From: Diplosphaera chodatii
Taxonomy: Eukaryota; Chlorophyta; Trebouxiophyceae; Prasiolales; Stichococcaceae
DNA length: 64,000 bases
Direction: 5' to 3'
Assembly: GCA_032358165.1 (NCBI GenBank)
Contig: JAALGY010000041.1
Span: 3,038,001-3,102,000, forward strand
Shown piece after piece: positions 40,791-52,987 of this stretch. A model generated the notes under the pieces. It searched no databases, had not been told where the DNA came from, and was given only the letters and a program-made list of their open reading frames with translations. Numbering within the stretch: the first letter of the stretch is position 1; every line of letters begins with the position of its first letter. The position numbers were made by a program, and so were the translations under genes.

Positions 40791-43700
40791 ATGCGACGCT
40801 CTGCGTGGCGGCCGGTGCCCCTGCTGCTTGCAGTTGCCCTCCTAGCGCTCGGCTCCGCGCAGCTTTGCACACACGTTGCAGCGGCAGATCAGGCAGACGC
40901 AGCCGGCGACGATGAGATGATTGAGCGCACAATCACGACAACCATTGACGATGAGGAGGGCGGGGCAGAGGCCGGCGACGCTGAACAGGACAATGTCGAT
41001 GAGAGCGATGTGCTGGTCCTCACCGACAAATCGTTCGACGACGCCATCAAGAAGCACAAGAACATACTGGTAGGATATAGCGGAAACGCTCACGCTGTCG
41101 CAGGATACTCTGCTGATCTGACAAGCATCTGAACGCTGAACTCGGAGTTGATCATGCACCCGATCAGAAGCAGAAGCTCGGTACAAACGTCGTTCCTTTG
41201 CTGTCACAGGTCGAGTTCTATGCTCCGTGGTGTGGACACTGTCAGGTACAATGCTGCAATCACCGCACCGTGCCTCCCCACCCAACATCACGAGATTGCA
41301 TGTGCAGTGCGCTTTGGACCCTCTAACACATGCTGCTGATGTTCCACAGTCCCTGAAGCCGGAGTATGCCAAGGCAGCAACAACACTGAAGTCTCTGGGA
41401 CTGGACGTGGCCCTGGCGAAGGTGCGATCTGCAACTGTCCGATGGCGGCCGCCTCACCTGTCACGCTGATACCCCTATGGGCATCATGCACGTGCAGCAA
41501 CGGACGGTATGTTTGCCTGCAGGTCGATGCGACAGTGGAGTCAGCGGTTGGCGAAAAGTACGCCGTGCAGGGGTATCCCACCCTCAAGTGGTTTGTCGAT
41601 GGCGAGGCTTTGGAGTATGGCGGCGGTCGGACAGAGTGAGCTATGTTGCCGAGCGACACTGCGTGACAGTGGGAGCTGCCGTGGCGTTGCATAGGCAGCT
41701 CTCGACATGCAGTTCCGCCGAGCGTGCAATCACGGCAGGAGGTACACGTAGGAAGCCGGCACCTTGCCTCTCTGCAGGCCGGACATCGTCCGGTGGATCA
41801 AGAAGAAGACGGGGCCGCCCGCGCAGACGGTGGAAAGCGCAGCGGAGCTGCAAAAGGCGGTGTCCAGCGCTCCGGCCTACGCTCTGGGCTACTTCAAGTC
41901 TTTTGAGGTAACCACCGACCACCATTATCTAAAAATTCTTGAGTGTCACCCTATATGCGCCTGATAAACATGGTGACTGTAGCTTTTGCTGATGCTGTAG
42001 CCCTCCTCTACACCTGATGGAGACAACTGCTTGGGGCCGTGCACACTTGAGCTTGACCAGACCCACCGATGCCGCTGTAGGGCAGTGCCCACAAGGTGTT
42101 TGAGGACGCGGCGCGTGCCATCGATGAGGTGGAGGTGTTCCAGACCTCCAGCGCGGATGCTGCCAAGGCGGCTGGCCTGAACAAGGAGGGCCTCGTGGTT
42201 GTCAAGACCTTCGAGGGCGAGGAGATGACTTCCGTGTACCCTGACAAGCTGACCGACAAGGACGCCGTCCGCAACTTTGTCAAAGCCGAGAAGGTCAGCT
42301 GCGGAGCGTGTTCTGGGTCCTGTCCCTGCCGCCTCTGCTGCAGCCAGCGCACCCTGCATTGCAAGTCTGCTGTTGCATTTTACTCACAACAGTCTCCTCA
42401 CCTCCCAGCTTTTTACGGTGGAGTCATCAGATAGCTGCAAGGTGACGTCAACGTCCTCTCCCCGATCCTCTGCAGGTGCCGCCATACGTGTGGTTCAACG
42501 AGGAGAACCAGCCCCTCATCTTCGAGTCTGGCGTCAAGCTGAATGTGAGGCACCACTCATTCAGATCTGACGTGGGCCCTGTATGCGAACTGCTGAGCTG
42601 AGCTGTTGTGACAGCAAGTGTGTTGCTGCGTCCATGGTGGATCATCACATCATGATTGGTCTGGTTCCCCTCGTTGCAGGTCATCCTCGTTGGCCCGGCG
42701 GAGATATTTGCGAAGGGCTCGCCGATCAACAATGCGGTGCTCAAGGCGGCCGCGGCGCAGAAGGGCAAGATCATCTATGTGCTTGCAGACCGCGACGGGC
42801 CCGACGCTGTGCCCATCCTGGAGTTCTTCGGTCTCCAGAAGGACGAGGCCAGCAAGGAGCCCCAGGTAGGCACTGGAGCCTGTGTGACAGACCCCCACTC
42901 TGCGCACGGTGTCGTCAGCTCACAACATGGTCTTATGCTTCTTACTCACTCACTTGAGTGCGAATGAGGGCAAATAGTCTTACAAGCCACTGCAGCAATA
43001 CTGCTCGGCTGTCAGGACAGCATGTCTGCCGTTTGGTGCTGCCCTTTTAGCTGCCGTAAAACCCTGGAACTTGTCGGATGGTAACGATATCATGCATGCT
43101 GGCAGGTGGTTGGCTTCGACATGGAGTCCACCCGGAAGTACATTTTCGAAGAGTCGTTCTCGGAGGCAGCGCTCCTGAAGTTTGGCGCCGGCATGGCGGA
43201 CGGCACTCTGGAGGCGCACTTCGCCTCTGAGGAGCCGCCAAAGGAGCCGACTGACGAAGGCGTCACAGTGGTCGTCGGCAAAACCTTTGATGACGTGAGC
43301 TGGCAGTGATGGCCGGCATGCACTGCATGGCATTCGGCGGAGGCACATGGACATGCTGCAGGGATCTCTGCATATGCGTGGCATGAGCTGAAGCAAGACC
43401 TGTGCACATATGTGCAGAAATGACACCTCTCCTTCTGCACTGCGCAGATTGTGCTGGACGAGAGCAAGGATGTCCTGGTGGAGGCATATGCGCCCTGGTG
43501 TGGCCACTGCAAGGCGGTGCGCATGCGGAGGCCTGCAACGAACATTGAAGCGTGCCATGCACTGTTCAGACCTTCGTCAACCGGCCAGTGCTGCTGGACG
43601 CATCCAACGCTGTTGTTCTGCGCCCCTCGCGGTGCACCCGTGACTTCAGCTTCCCTTCTCTCCCGACTGTGAGATGGTTTTGGTTTGGCGCAGCTGGCGC

Positions 43701-45050
43701 CCACGTATGTGAAACTGGCAAAGCGGTTCGAGGGCATCGATTCGGTCGTCATTGCCAAGGTGCTTGCATGAAAGCGCTGTTTGTCAATGTAGCCTGCTAT
43801 GGTGTATTTGCAGTCTTGCCTACTCTTGCCGCGCAGCTACACATCAGCCGCCTCTCCAGCTGCAATGCATGCGATACTTACATGCAGTAGGTGAATGCAT
43901 ACCTTGTCGTTGCAGATCGAGGCGCAGGCGAACGAGCACGGGTCACTCAAGGTGGACGGCTTCCCAGGCATCTTCCTGTACCCATCGGGCAAGGACCAGA
44001 CGCCCATCCCCTATGCCGGCTACGACCGCAGCCTCAAGGTGCAGGCTCACCGCTTCCCTCGTGGAGCACATCGTGTAACCTGGCAGTTGGGCCCTGCTTG
44101 GCGTTGCTGTGCATGCTATGGCAGAGCTTGCAGCATTGTGGCCATCAGGTCGGGCTGTGTCCAGGCATCGGAGGCTGACGTGTGCTGCCGGCTGGTCACT
44201 GCAGGCGCTGACGCAGTTTGTAAAGGAGAACGCGAAGAAGGCGGTGTCCTTCTCCAAGGACGAGGAGGCCGCGCAGGAGGCCGAGGACAAGGTGCCTGTG
44301 ACTGGCCTTGGGATTGTTGACCTGGAACATGCCTTGGGATTGCTTCATGCCAATACCATGGACGCCTCGCCCACAAGATCGCATTCAGCATGGTATGTGC
44401 CCAGCGGTCCTGACGCACAAGCAGGTATTCAGGACCACTGCGGGGTTCCTGCATGTTCATGTGACCGTGCCGCGTCACAGGCTGACGAGGAGGCGGCAAA
44501 GAAGCTGGCGGAGGCGGAGGATGACGTAAGCGATGAGGACATGCCGGAGGGCATGCCGGAGGGCATGGAGATGGATGTGGAGGGCGTCGACATGCCGGAC
44601 ATGGCTGACGGTGGGTGTACATTACCTGCCCACATGCCATCGAGCAGTGTGACCACAATGATACGTTCCTGATCAATGGCGACAGCACACAAGTGCATGA
44701 CCTTCAGCGAAGTTCCATCTCTGGACGGTCCCCCGCCCTTTGGAAGGCCTGTTTTGCCGAAGACAGGCCGCTGACATGCGATGCAGCTGCAGCTGTTTCA
44801 TGCACGTTGGTGTGACTGTCGGAACTCGGAGATTGCTAGCACGATGCCAGGGTGTTTGTCCTTTTCACATCCGCCGTGCATCAACCGCTGCCATGTCTTT
44901 GGACGGCATGTTCATGTTTTCGCGGCGCCATGTGCAGGTGAGGACCCTGAGATTGCAGCGGCAGAGGACGAGGCGCTCAAAGTGGAGGCGGGCGACTCTG
45001 GTGACGAGTCTACGCAGACGACCGCTGAGGCTGGCTCGGACGAGCTCTAG
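40791..45050 (+). CDS. PDI: Protein disulfide isomerase, ER lumen
   Basis: Oxidises and isomerises disulfides in the ER. The ATG at 40791 starts a signal peptide ([17 protein letters not shown]). An acidic stretch leads into the a domain with [12 protein letters not shown] (exon about 41210-41245) and [20 protein letters not shown] (about 41545). The b and b' domains follow ([37 protein letters not shown], about 42090; [20 protein letters not shown], about 42476; [20 protein letters not shown], about 42760). The a' domain has [13 protein letters not shown] (about 43480), [20 protein letters not shown] (about 43690) and [17 protein letters not shown] (about 43950). Both CGHC active sites are intact. 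A long acidic tail (44480-45050, [20 protein letters not shown]) ends SDEL plus stop. About 14 exons. TGTAA at 45251. Confidence 0.95.
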
Positions 45051-45496
45051 GCAGGCGCAATTAGCAGGCCAGCGGTGCTGCCCTCCTTCCCCCAGCAGAC
45101 GGCGCAGACCATGCCATTGCAGCTGTTATGTCGGCAGTGGGGCTTGGATAGACAGGCAGCACCACCAACAGCGGTCATCATCGACTACAGTGACCTATGC
45201 TTGATTCCTTTCCGACATCGTGACAAACTGTGAACTATATTCTGTCCTAGTGTAACCCGACTGATTTGATCGGGCCAGCCGTCCAGCCCCTATCCCTGAG
45301 CTGGCCTGGTGGTCAGATAGATGCGCAATTGCTGGCCACCTGGCCACATGTCATTCACGGGCAGTGTCTCCATAGCTGCGATCAGGAGGTGCTCAGACAA
45401 GTATCTTCATATACGAGGCGCCGGCTTGCTCCCTGCTCATCGACTGGAACAGTGCAGTACTGACTGTAACATCCCGTATAGCACTGGGCTGTTAGG
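45051..45496. other. Intergenic, PDI 3' side and small TM-protein 5' side
   Basis: No gene seen. TGTAA at 45251-45255 lies about 200 bases after the PDI stop. Confidence 0.5.
45251..45255 (+). promoter_or_regulatory. Polyadenylation element TGTAA behind PDI
   Basis: TGTAA lies about 200 bases past the PDI stop codon. Confidence 0.4.
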
Positions 45497-46285
45497 ATGC
45501 ACAGCACGCTGGGTCCTGTGCAGGACCACCACTTTGGCAGACTAGCAGCGGCAATGGAGTCTGCCAGCACGCAGCCCAGGCTGTTTGCAGATGCGGCGGC
45601 GGGGACGGCGGCGGCGGCAGCATTCACTGTCTCATTGCCGCCTATTCGCACAGGGTTCGGCAGCCCCATCAAGGGCAGCCCCGTCAAGAAGCCGGCGCAG
45701 TCTGAGGCGAAGGGCCTGGCGTCCAGTGCGTCCTTCAGCGATTGGGCCCAGAACCCAGTGGTGAAGCCGGCAGCCAAGGCAAGCCGGCAGCGCAGCAGCC
45801 TGCAGCCCCCGGCAGCCAAGGTCAGGGCGACCGGGTCGAGCGCGAGGGGTGCGGCTATGCTCGGCGTCATACTCCTGGTGCTTGCCTTGGGCTTTGCCAT
45901 AGCCCGAGCAGCCGCCGCCAGCCCAGGCAATGCTCAGCAGCAAACCATGCAGGTGCCCTGCTTCTCAGCCTGGCATCGCAACCATGTTAGATGCATTGTC
46001 TGCTTTTAGAGTGGCTGCAGGTCAAGCTAATTTAGTGTGAGCCGGTTGCTGATCTTGCGCGATTTTCATGTTGCGCAGGAGGCAAAGCTGCAGTTCCGAG
46101 CGCAGGTGGACATGGTGCCACTGCGACTAGATCCCAATGCCACAGCACCATCTGAAGCAGAGGAAGCTGAAGCAGCACTGCAACCGAACCCTCGGCGAAT
46201 TGACACTGAGAACGACAGCAGCAGGAGCAGCAGTCATGGACAGGCTCGTCGTTTATTACGGTCATCTCTGCCAAACATCCCCTGA
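45497..46285 (+). CDS. Small single-pass membrane protein, unknown
   Basis: Two exons (45497-45952 and 46079-46285) join in phase 0 to a 220-residue protein. I recognise no family. Residues 1-110 are Ser/Ala/Pro-rich and basic, with GSPIKGSPVKKP at about 55-66: two S-P-x-K sites of the kind used by cyclin-dependent kinases. A single strong hydrophobic segment, MLGVILLVLALGFAIARAAA, spans residues 121-140. The tail is acidic then Ser/Arg-rich and ends RRLLRSSLPNIP. A second Met at residue 20 (45554) is an alternative start. No cleavable signal peptide is evident, so a signal-anchor topology is likely. Confidence 0.6.
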
Positions 46286-47019
46286 GGCATCCTGAGGCCA
46301 TGAGGTATGATTGCGACGCCATTCTGCGTCACGAACTGTTGACGCATTGCCGCCAAACTGTTACTCATCTATCTTTGACTTGCTACATGGTACTAGGTCT
46401 GACTGCTGCACTACGCCCATACAGCCTGGGCAGCCAGATCGAGACTTGCTTATGACCACATACGGTGGTGATGTCCTGAGGGGCCAAAAGCTCTGGTGCG
46501 GACTGGCTCTGCACTGACTGACGATTCTGACGATTGCCAGAGTGCAACTTGTTATTGTGTGCCACCATCGGATGCTGAGCATTCCTCATAACTCCATGTG
46601 TTTGCAGGCATAACATCTCCGACTCATCAGCCACAGCTGCGCAGTGCCCCCTGTTCCGTGTACTTTACTGGCAGCAGGCGAGCAGCCTGTGCGTGATGCT
46701 GCAAGTGGTGGTGTTGCCCAGCGGCATGCCTGATCTGAGCCGTGAATCCTAGCTCAATGCTGCCACTGTTGTCTGCAGGTCATGATGATGCGCATCTGAC
46801 AGCATTGTGAGATTGCCAGGCTGAAAACAACTCCTTTGAAACTTTGCCACTTCAGACAGACCTTCATAGTATCGAACGCATAAAAAATGACCTAAAAACC
46901 ACAGCACTCTGATGGTACATGATGAAGACTGAGGCAGCATCTGGTCGGCAATGCGTTCAGTGAACAAGTACTTCGCTACAAAGTGTCTGCAACAGCATTT
47001 ACTGGTTGCACGGGAGCAT
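46286..47019. other. Intergenic between convergent genes
   Basis: About 730 bases without a supported exon. Long minus-strand open frames extending into this stretch from 47654 are out of frame with the acidic tail of the neighbouring gene and look like low-complexity shadows. Confidence 0.45.
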
Positions 47020-49686
47020 CTACTGCCCATTGGCCTTCGCCCTGGTTTTGTCATCCCCGTCCTTGCTGCCGTCGCTGCTGCCCGTCGCCTCTGCGCCCTC
47101 CTGCTGGCCGCCATCACCGCCGTCACCCTTCTCCCCGCTGTCGTCCTGCTGCTTCCCATCTTTGTTTTCACCCTTCTGCTGGCTGCCGTCAGCGCCGCTC
47201 TTTTGCCTGCTGCCGTCAGCACTGCTACTGTCCGCCTTGTTTTCGTTGCCACCCTTGGCATCCGGCTTGCCGGTGTCGGGACCGCCACCAGCAGCAGCGG
47301 CGGTGCTCTTCTGGCTGCCGTCTGACCCTTGTTGCTTTGCTGTCGTTCTCTGTGCATCATCCGTGCCGCCGCTGCCTTTGTCCTGCTGCGCGCCGCTGCC
47401 CTCTGCCTCGCCGTCGCCCCTCCCAGCAGCAGTACCCTGTTCGGGATCACCGCCCTCCGCAGGCGTGCTGGCCTTTTCTGCGACGCCGCTGGCGCCGCCC
47501 TGCGCATCGCCGCCGCCGCTGCTTGCCTCTGCATTGCTGCCGGCGTCACCGCCGCCGCCGTTTGCACCGCTGCCCTGATCCTTGCTGCCACCATCGTCGT
47601 TGCTGGAGTCTGCTCCATCGTCGCCACCACCGTCCGATTCATCGTCCCCTGCATCCGCTTCGCCGCCGACCTCGGCCTCGGTGATCTCCTGCAAGTGTCA
47701 GATCATTTCATTATCTCAGGGTGAGTGAAGCAGCGTGCGCGGTGCTGCTTCGCGTGCATGTCTTTGCAAGCTGCCAGCATGTATCTGGTGCGTCTGGCGT
47801 GCCATGCAGGTACAGTCGGCGAAGATCAGAGCAGTATGATGCATGCTGACCAGTTTTTCGCCATTGCGGAATTGTGCGGGGATGCTGTGGCGGAAAGGGT
47901 TGACGACTATGGGGTCATCTTCCGCCGCCTCTCGATCCCAGCTCTGGGAGCGAGCAAAAGCACGCCCGTCGGGTCACCAGCACGTGGTACAGGCATGCCT
48001 AATCTCATCAATGTGCATATTTGGTTGAACAGACATGCGCACCAGCAGCCGGTTGTAGAAGGCACTCTCCCAGTACTTGTCATGCGTGGACTCTGGAATG
48101 CTTCCTCCCATCCAAGGCACCATGTACTCCTGCGGTTGACAACACTGAAGTCCATACAGAAGTGAGTAACACAGCATCGCGCAGCGCATGATACCTTTGG
48201 GGTTGACACTGTTCGCGCAGCTACATGTGGCGCATCAGGTCATGACATGGAAAGTGACTGTTATAATAATGGACAGGTACGGGGTGCGATGCATGCGACA
48301 AAGCTGCTGCACAAAGATCTGCATCGTTCACGTGCACAGCAGACGTGCAATGTGAGCGGATAGTTGTGGCGGAAACGCGCACTGATCAGCACGTGCTGCG
48401 TGTGTCAGCAAGATTGTAGTCGTTGCATACACACTCGAGCATTTTATGCAGCATGGCTCACCTGCTGAGCATGCACCAAGACCATTGCACCACCGGAAGA
48501 CAGGGCGAGGCCGGCCATGACCTTGCTGAACACTGTCCGGCCTGCCATGGCTCTGAATATCACCTTCTCTTTGCCTGCAGTTTCGGATGAATGTGCACGC
48601 TAACATGCATGTTCCATTCAGATCACATCCAGCCGGGGATTTGGGAAGCTGGCCTGCAGCTGGCACTTGCAGCGAGTTGTTCTGTGGACTTTCATTGCCA
48701 AACGCACAGTACCCAACGTTGCATGCACAGGGCGGCAGGCGGCGTATAGGTATACACATACATCTACATATTTCTTCGAGCTGCCTCCGCACGCCGTGTC
48801 ATGGGCAGCCTTGCCGTTACATCCTGTACGCCTGTCAGGTGCGCAACCAGCTGGTTTGTGTGGCTGCGGCAGTCATTGCGAAACAGCTGAAGGTGCGTTG
48901 GCCACTGCTCCTGAAAGGTGACCGCCTGGGCCACCGCCTGCATGGCGGCATGGCACCTGCTGCCATCAGATCTTAGGTACACTCACTACGAGATTGGCAG
49001 AGCACAACAAGCTGCAGGCTCACTATGGTCTTAAAGGCTGCAGCCTACAGGCTGCTCGGCACCCGTGGCACTGACCTGCGGCGGCACGTCTGCCACCTTC
49101 CAGCAGCGCCGCCGTGGCACACTGCTCCGCAGCCGGCGCACCCTCGCCTCGCCCGGTACCGCCTGGCCCAACATCAGCCTGGAGCGATGCAAAACCATTG
49201 TTGCCATGCGAGCAAGCTAGTCGTGCCACCAAATTGCCAAACACACCCAAACAGGCACATCACTGAGCCGAGAAATGCAAGTCTTCTTCATGAGCAGTTG
49301 CCCATACTTGCTCGGGGCGACCAGATCCAGATGCAGTGTTGATGACATGAGATGGCATGTTCATCCGTGGCACACCGTGAAATGGTCAGCGGCAGGGTGG
49401 GCTGCAGCGGCAGGAAATCGTAGGCGGTGCAGGACCCGTCTGGCTCCTCCAGGATGACCACCGTGTGCAGCGCCAGCTGGTCGGGGTACAGCCGGCCCAG
49501 CGCCCTTTCGGCGGCCTCGAACGGCCCCACCAGCGGGACGGCGGCAACATGCACGCCCACCGTTGGCTGCTGCTGCGCTGCGTGCTGCTGGCTGTTCAGG
49601 CAGCGTACAACACGATCACGCTTGTTCGACCACTGGCGAAGCTGTCTGGGCCGAGCTGCGCTGAAAGACACCTGCGGGTGTGCCAT
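47020..49686 (-). CDS. Conserved plastid protein of unknown function with acidic/Gly-rich tail
   Basis: The ATG at 49686 opens a transit-like start (MAHPQVSFSAARPRQLRQWS). The conserved core resembles an uncharacterised plant/algal protein: VGVHVAAVPLVGPFEAAER and HTVVILEEPDGSCTAYDFLP in exon 1; LMLGQAVPGEARVRRLRSSV and PRRRCWKVADVPP in exon 2 (about 49080-49176); FQEQWPTHLQLFRNDCRSHT and NQLVAHLTG in exon 3 (48832-48920). The next exon is KEKVIFRAMAGRTVFSKVMA (from 48574), apparently reached by a GC-AG intron. Then EYMVPWMGGSIPESTHDKYW (about 48140), and a last exon (47020-47694) of about 220 residues made almost only of Gly, Asp, Ser, Lys, Gln, Ala and Glu. Phases allow one gene, but the last two exons could belong to a separate gene. 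Confidence 0.55.
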
Positions 49687-50221
49687 GCATGCCGCACCGT
49701 GCAAGCACGGCAATGACATGCTTGCACTTTACATGTTCGTGTGCGCCCTGTGCTTGACCACATCAACAAGGAATGAGAAGCGCCCAGACCCTTTCATGGC
49801 TGAGCAGCCGCTGCATTGATCAACTGCAAGCCACCCTGATGCATGTGGCATGCATGTGCCACATATGCGTCAGATCCGTCAGAGGCTCTGTGGCCCGATT
49901 GCTCGCCCTCACATACTGTGCAAACCTTCTTAAACTGTCCGACGCTGAGTGTGCGCACATCAGCGGGCAGCCAGCTCAGCGTATCAAAGGTACAGCAGGG
50001 TTTGGCAGGTCTTGGGGCGAGCAAACTCACGGCCAACACGCGTGCACGTCATCTCGCCCGTGGGAAACAGCGGAGTTCACAGCAGTTGCCCCAAGCTTGT
50101 GGCATTGCAACTCACACTCCGCACAGCAGCGATACGATCGTGTCAACAACTGCGTCACTCGCGCTTGCTCGACGCAGACAAAGACCCTTGGCTACTCACA
50201 TCCCAAAGCGACAGGGACGGC
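49687..50221. other. Divergent intergenic region, conserved plastid gene and FAD4-like gene
   Basis: About 535 bases hold both promoters. An open frame runs in-frame upstream of the desaturase start to 49949 but has no transit-peptide or domain character, so the ATG at 50222 is preferred. Confidence 0.45.
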
Positions 50222-51958
50222 ATGAAGCTTCAACTGCATGCACGAAGCCACGCCAGCACGCACAGCCGCATCCAGGTCAATAGCAGTATCAGGTGTGTGG
50301 CGTCTTCCCGAGCATCGCCCGCATCCAGGCCCGCGAAGCTGGACAGCACCCGCCAGCATCTGGAGCACTCACTGGAGCAGCCCGCGGCTCGTGTCGCCCC
50401 AACGCAGAGCGCCGACGACAGCACAGCAGCTCAGGCTTATGCCCCAGCTCAGGTTCAGGCAGCAGCACGGCAGAAGGGCCGCCAGATCATCCTGCTGGAT
50501 GGCGACTGCCTGCACTCCACCACAGAGCACAGGGCGATCGTGGGGGCGGGCCTGGGGATGATGGGCGGCCTTCTGGCGATCGGCGCCAGCCAGGCGCATG
50601 ATCTGCCGTCGGCAGCAGCGGCAGTGGCGGCAGCAGCCTCCGGCTACCTTGTGGCAGGTGAGCCATGCACCACCGCACATGTGGCGCACACAGGATGTGG
50701 TGCAGCTCGCCTGATGGCGTTGTGCTGTGGTGCTCCCAGCTGTTCCAAGGATCTGACAACGTGCTGGTTGCACACACGTAGACCTGCTGTCCGGTGTGTA
50801 CCACTGGGGCGTGGACAACTATGGCGACGGCAGCACGCCAGTGTTTGGCTCGCAGATCGCTGGATTCCAGGTGCGGATGCGAGCGTGATCGTGTTTCGAA
50901 GTCGTCTGTATAACTGCACCTGATTGCAGCATTCGTGCAGAGACCCTGCACAATGGCACCACTTGTGGTAACAGAGATATGAACCTAGCACGCGTGTAGC
51001 GAAGCCGCAGCGCCAATGAATCTGTGCACAATGGCCACAATACAGGCGCACCATCAGCGGCCGTGGACCATCACGGAGCGCCAGTTCGCCAACAACGTGC
51101 ACAAGGTTTTCAAGCCGGCGCTGCCCTTTGTGGCAGCCTGCCTTCTGGCCAGCCCCGTGCTGCCGCCCTGGGCCTCGGTCTTCTTCTCCACAGCGACCTT
51201 CTTCACGGTCATGAGCCAGCAGTTCCACGCCTGGTCCCACATGAAGGCGTCGGAGCTGCCGCAGGCAGTCATCGCCGCTCAGGTTGGTGTCAGCTGCAGC
51301 AAATCCGACCCTCATTTGAGTTTGCCTGGCACCATCATGTATACCATTTCCAGACCTGCTTGGCGTGTCCGTGTCGGTTGGTCAGTCCTGACATTCTTGA
51401 TGCTTTGCAGGATGCGGGGTTGCTCATTTCTCGGAAAGCGCATGGCGCGCACCACAGGGCACCTTTCGAGGTGGGGTGCTCGTCAATCGCTCAAAACACC
51501 GGATGCTCTTCGGGTGGCGAATGGCGTCTGTCCAGGGGCGTTGACCTGCCTCATGCATTGTCATGCTCGCAGGGCAACTACTGCATCGTCAGCGGCATTT
51601 GGAACGACATGCTGGATCAGAATGGCAGCGAGCAGGGTGCTTTCAGGTGCTGATGCCGACTCACTCGATGACATCGATTCCTGGGCGGTTCACACTGTCA
51701 GCCAGCGCCAGTTAGTTTCAATGGCCGTCGATCTGATGTATCGACCGCACTCATCCTTGCTGCATCTAGCACGTACAATGGTCCTCCAATCAAGTCAAGT
51801 TGTAGACCTGAGGACAAACATCAACAGACCTGACGTACTTTGCTCTCAGGCGACTCGAGCGGCTAGTGCATGTGGTCACTGGTGTGGAGCCACGATGCTG
51901 GCACGAGCCACTGTACGAGTGGGAGAGCATGGAAGCGCAGGCTGGCAGTGCACTCTGA
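50222..51958 (+). CDS. FAD4: FAD4/TMEM189-type desaturase, plastid
   Basis: Resembles FAD4, the plastid desaturase that makes the trans-delta3 double bond of palmitate in phosphatidylglycerol. Six exons join cleanly: 50222-50657 (transit peptide MKLQLHARSHASTHS onward, then helices), 50782-50870 (DLLSGVYHWGVDNYGDGSTP), 51046-51282 (RPWTITERQFANNVHKVF, FTVMSQQFHAWSHMKASELP), 51411-51470 (DAGLLISRKAHGAHHRAPFE), 51573-51646 (GNYCIVSGIWNDMLDQNGSE) and 51850-51958 (LERLVHVVTGVEPRCWHEP, then stop). Histidine clusters YHW, QFHAWSH, HGAHH and the NYCIVSG block are intact, as expected for a di-iron desaturase of this family. Regulation cannot be read. Confidence 0.92.
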
Positions 51959-52987
51959 GGGCCGCTGAGTTCATGCAGCTCGGTAGCAGCAGCACTTGGT
52001 AGAAGTTCTAGTTGCTGGCTTTTGGTGTCATGGCTAATCCAGAGCGGGAGTCGTCTCATACACAGAGTGGCTGGAATTTATGTTTTAGTATTGGTGGTCA
52101 GTGTCTGGTTTGAGCGTGGATGTAGCATTGTGCACTCACATTGATTGCGAGACATGTGAGCATGGGTGAAAGCTGCGAGTGTCCAAGAGGAGAGTACCAT
52201 TGGGACCAGGTGCAAGTCATTAGCGCAATACTTGTTCTGCCTCGGTTACATTCTCACCAGTCAACAGTGCTTCACACGAAGCATTGCAACAGATAACAGC
52301 CACTCCAACCCGGCCGCGAATACCCAAACGCCCCACCAAAGAAGTCGCAAAATTGAATACACAGCAATGCAACGCAACTCTCCAACCAGTGCGCACGCAT
52401 GAAGACATACAGAGTAGTGCATGGCTATTTTTGTGTTTCCTCAACCCCACTCGCAAGCGCCAGGGTGCCATCAAAACGTGCCAAGCTGCGCTGCAGTGCT
52501 TGCACACCCCTCTAGACAAGGGTGCAGGCACCACAACGGCTTAGGGCACCATTTGGCGTCTGGAGCGGTAGAAGGATGCATCTGTCCATCAAACTAAGGC
52601 AACAGGACAAAAGTCGATAAGCGTTGGTATGTGCTCAGAAAATTGCAGCCCCGAGGGCAAGCCCCCACTGCAGAATACCATTACTCTTCTCAGCGAAAGC
52701 ATGATTCCCCAGTCATACGAGCAGTGTTGCGGATCTGAAGATGCTTGCAGGGCGCGGTAGCGCTGTGTGCGTCTTGCCAGCCCCTGATGCAGAATTGGGA
52801 CTTGAGCTGGCCTGTTGGCGGCATATCAGGGGGCCGCCTTGGTGCGGCTGCAGCCGCTGCGCAGGCGGTTGCCCGGCCGCAGCTTGCAGGCTCGCCTGCC
52901 GCGCTGTAGTAGGGAGGCCATACCGGCAGCTGCCGTGCAGACTGGCAGCCGCTTGGCGGCTTGGTTCACATGCGGCGGCGCGGCTGC
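51959..52987. other. Intergenic between convergent FAD4-like and response-regulator-like genes
   Basis: About 1 kb without a supported exon; open frames lack recognisable motifs. The part from 52740 is GC-rich and continues the composition of the neighbouring last exon, so it may be its 3' UTR. Confidence 0.45.

Noticed and set aside
46749..47654. 301-residue Ala/Arg-rich minus-strand open frame
   Set aside because: It is a shifted frame of the acidic Gly/Asp-rich exon; its composition is the expected product of reading that low-complexity DNA out of frame.
46983..47684. 233-residue plus-strand open frame rich in Cys, Arg, Pro and His
   Set aside because: Antisense to the same low-complexity exon; no start context, no motif.
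49949..50923. In-frame N-terminal extension of the FAD4-like protein
   Set aside because: The extension has no transit-peptide or domain character, and the 3' end of that frame runs into an intron; the ATG at 50222 is preferred.
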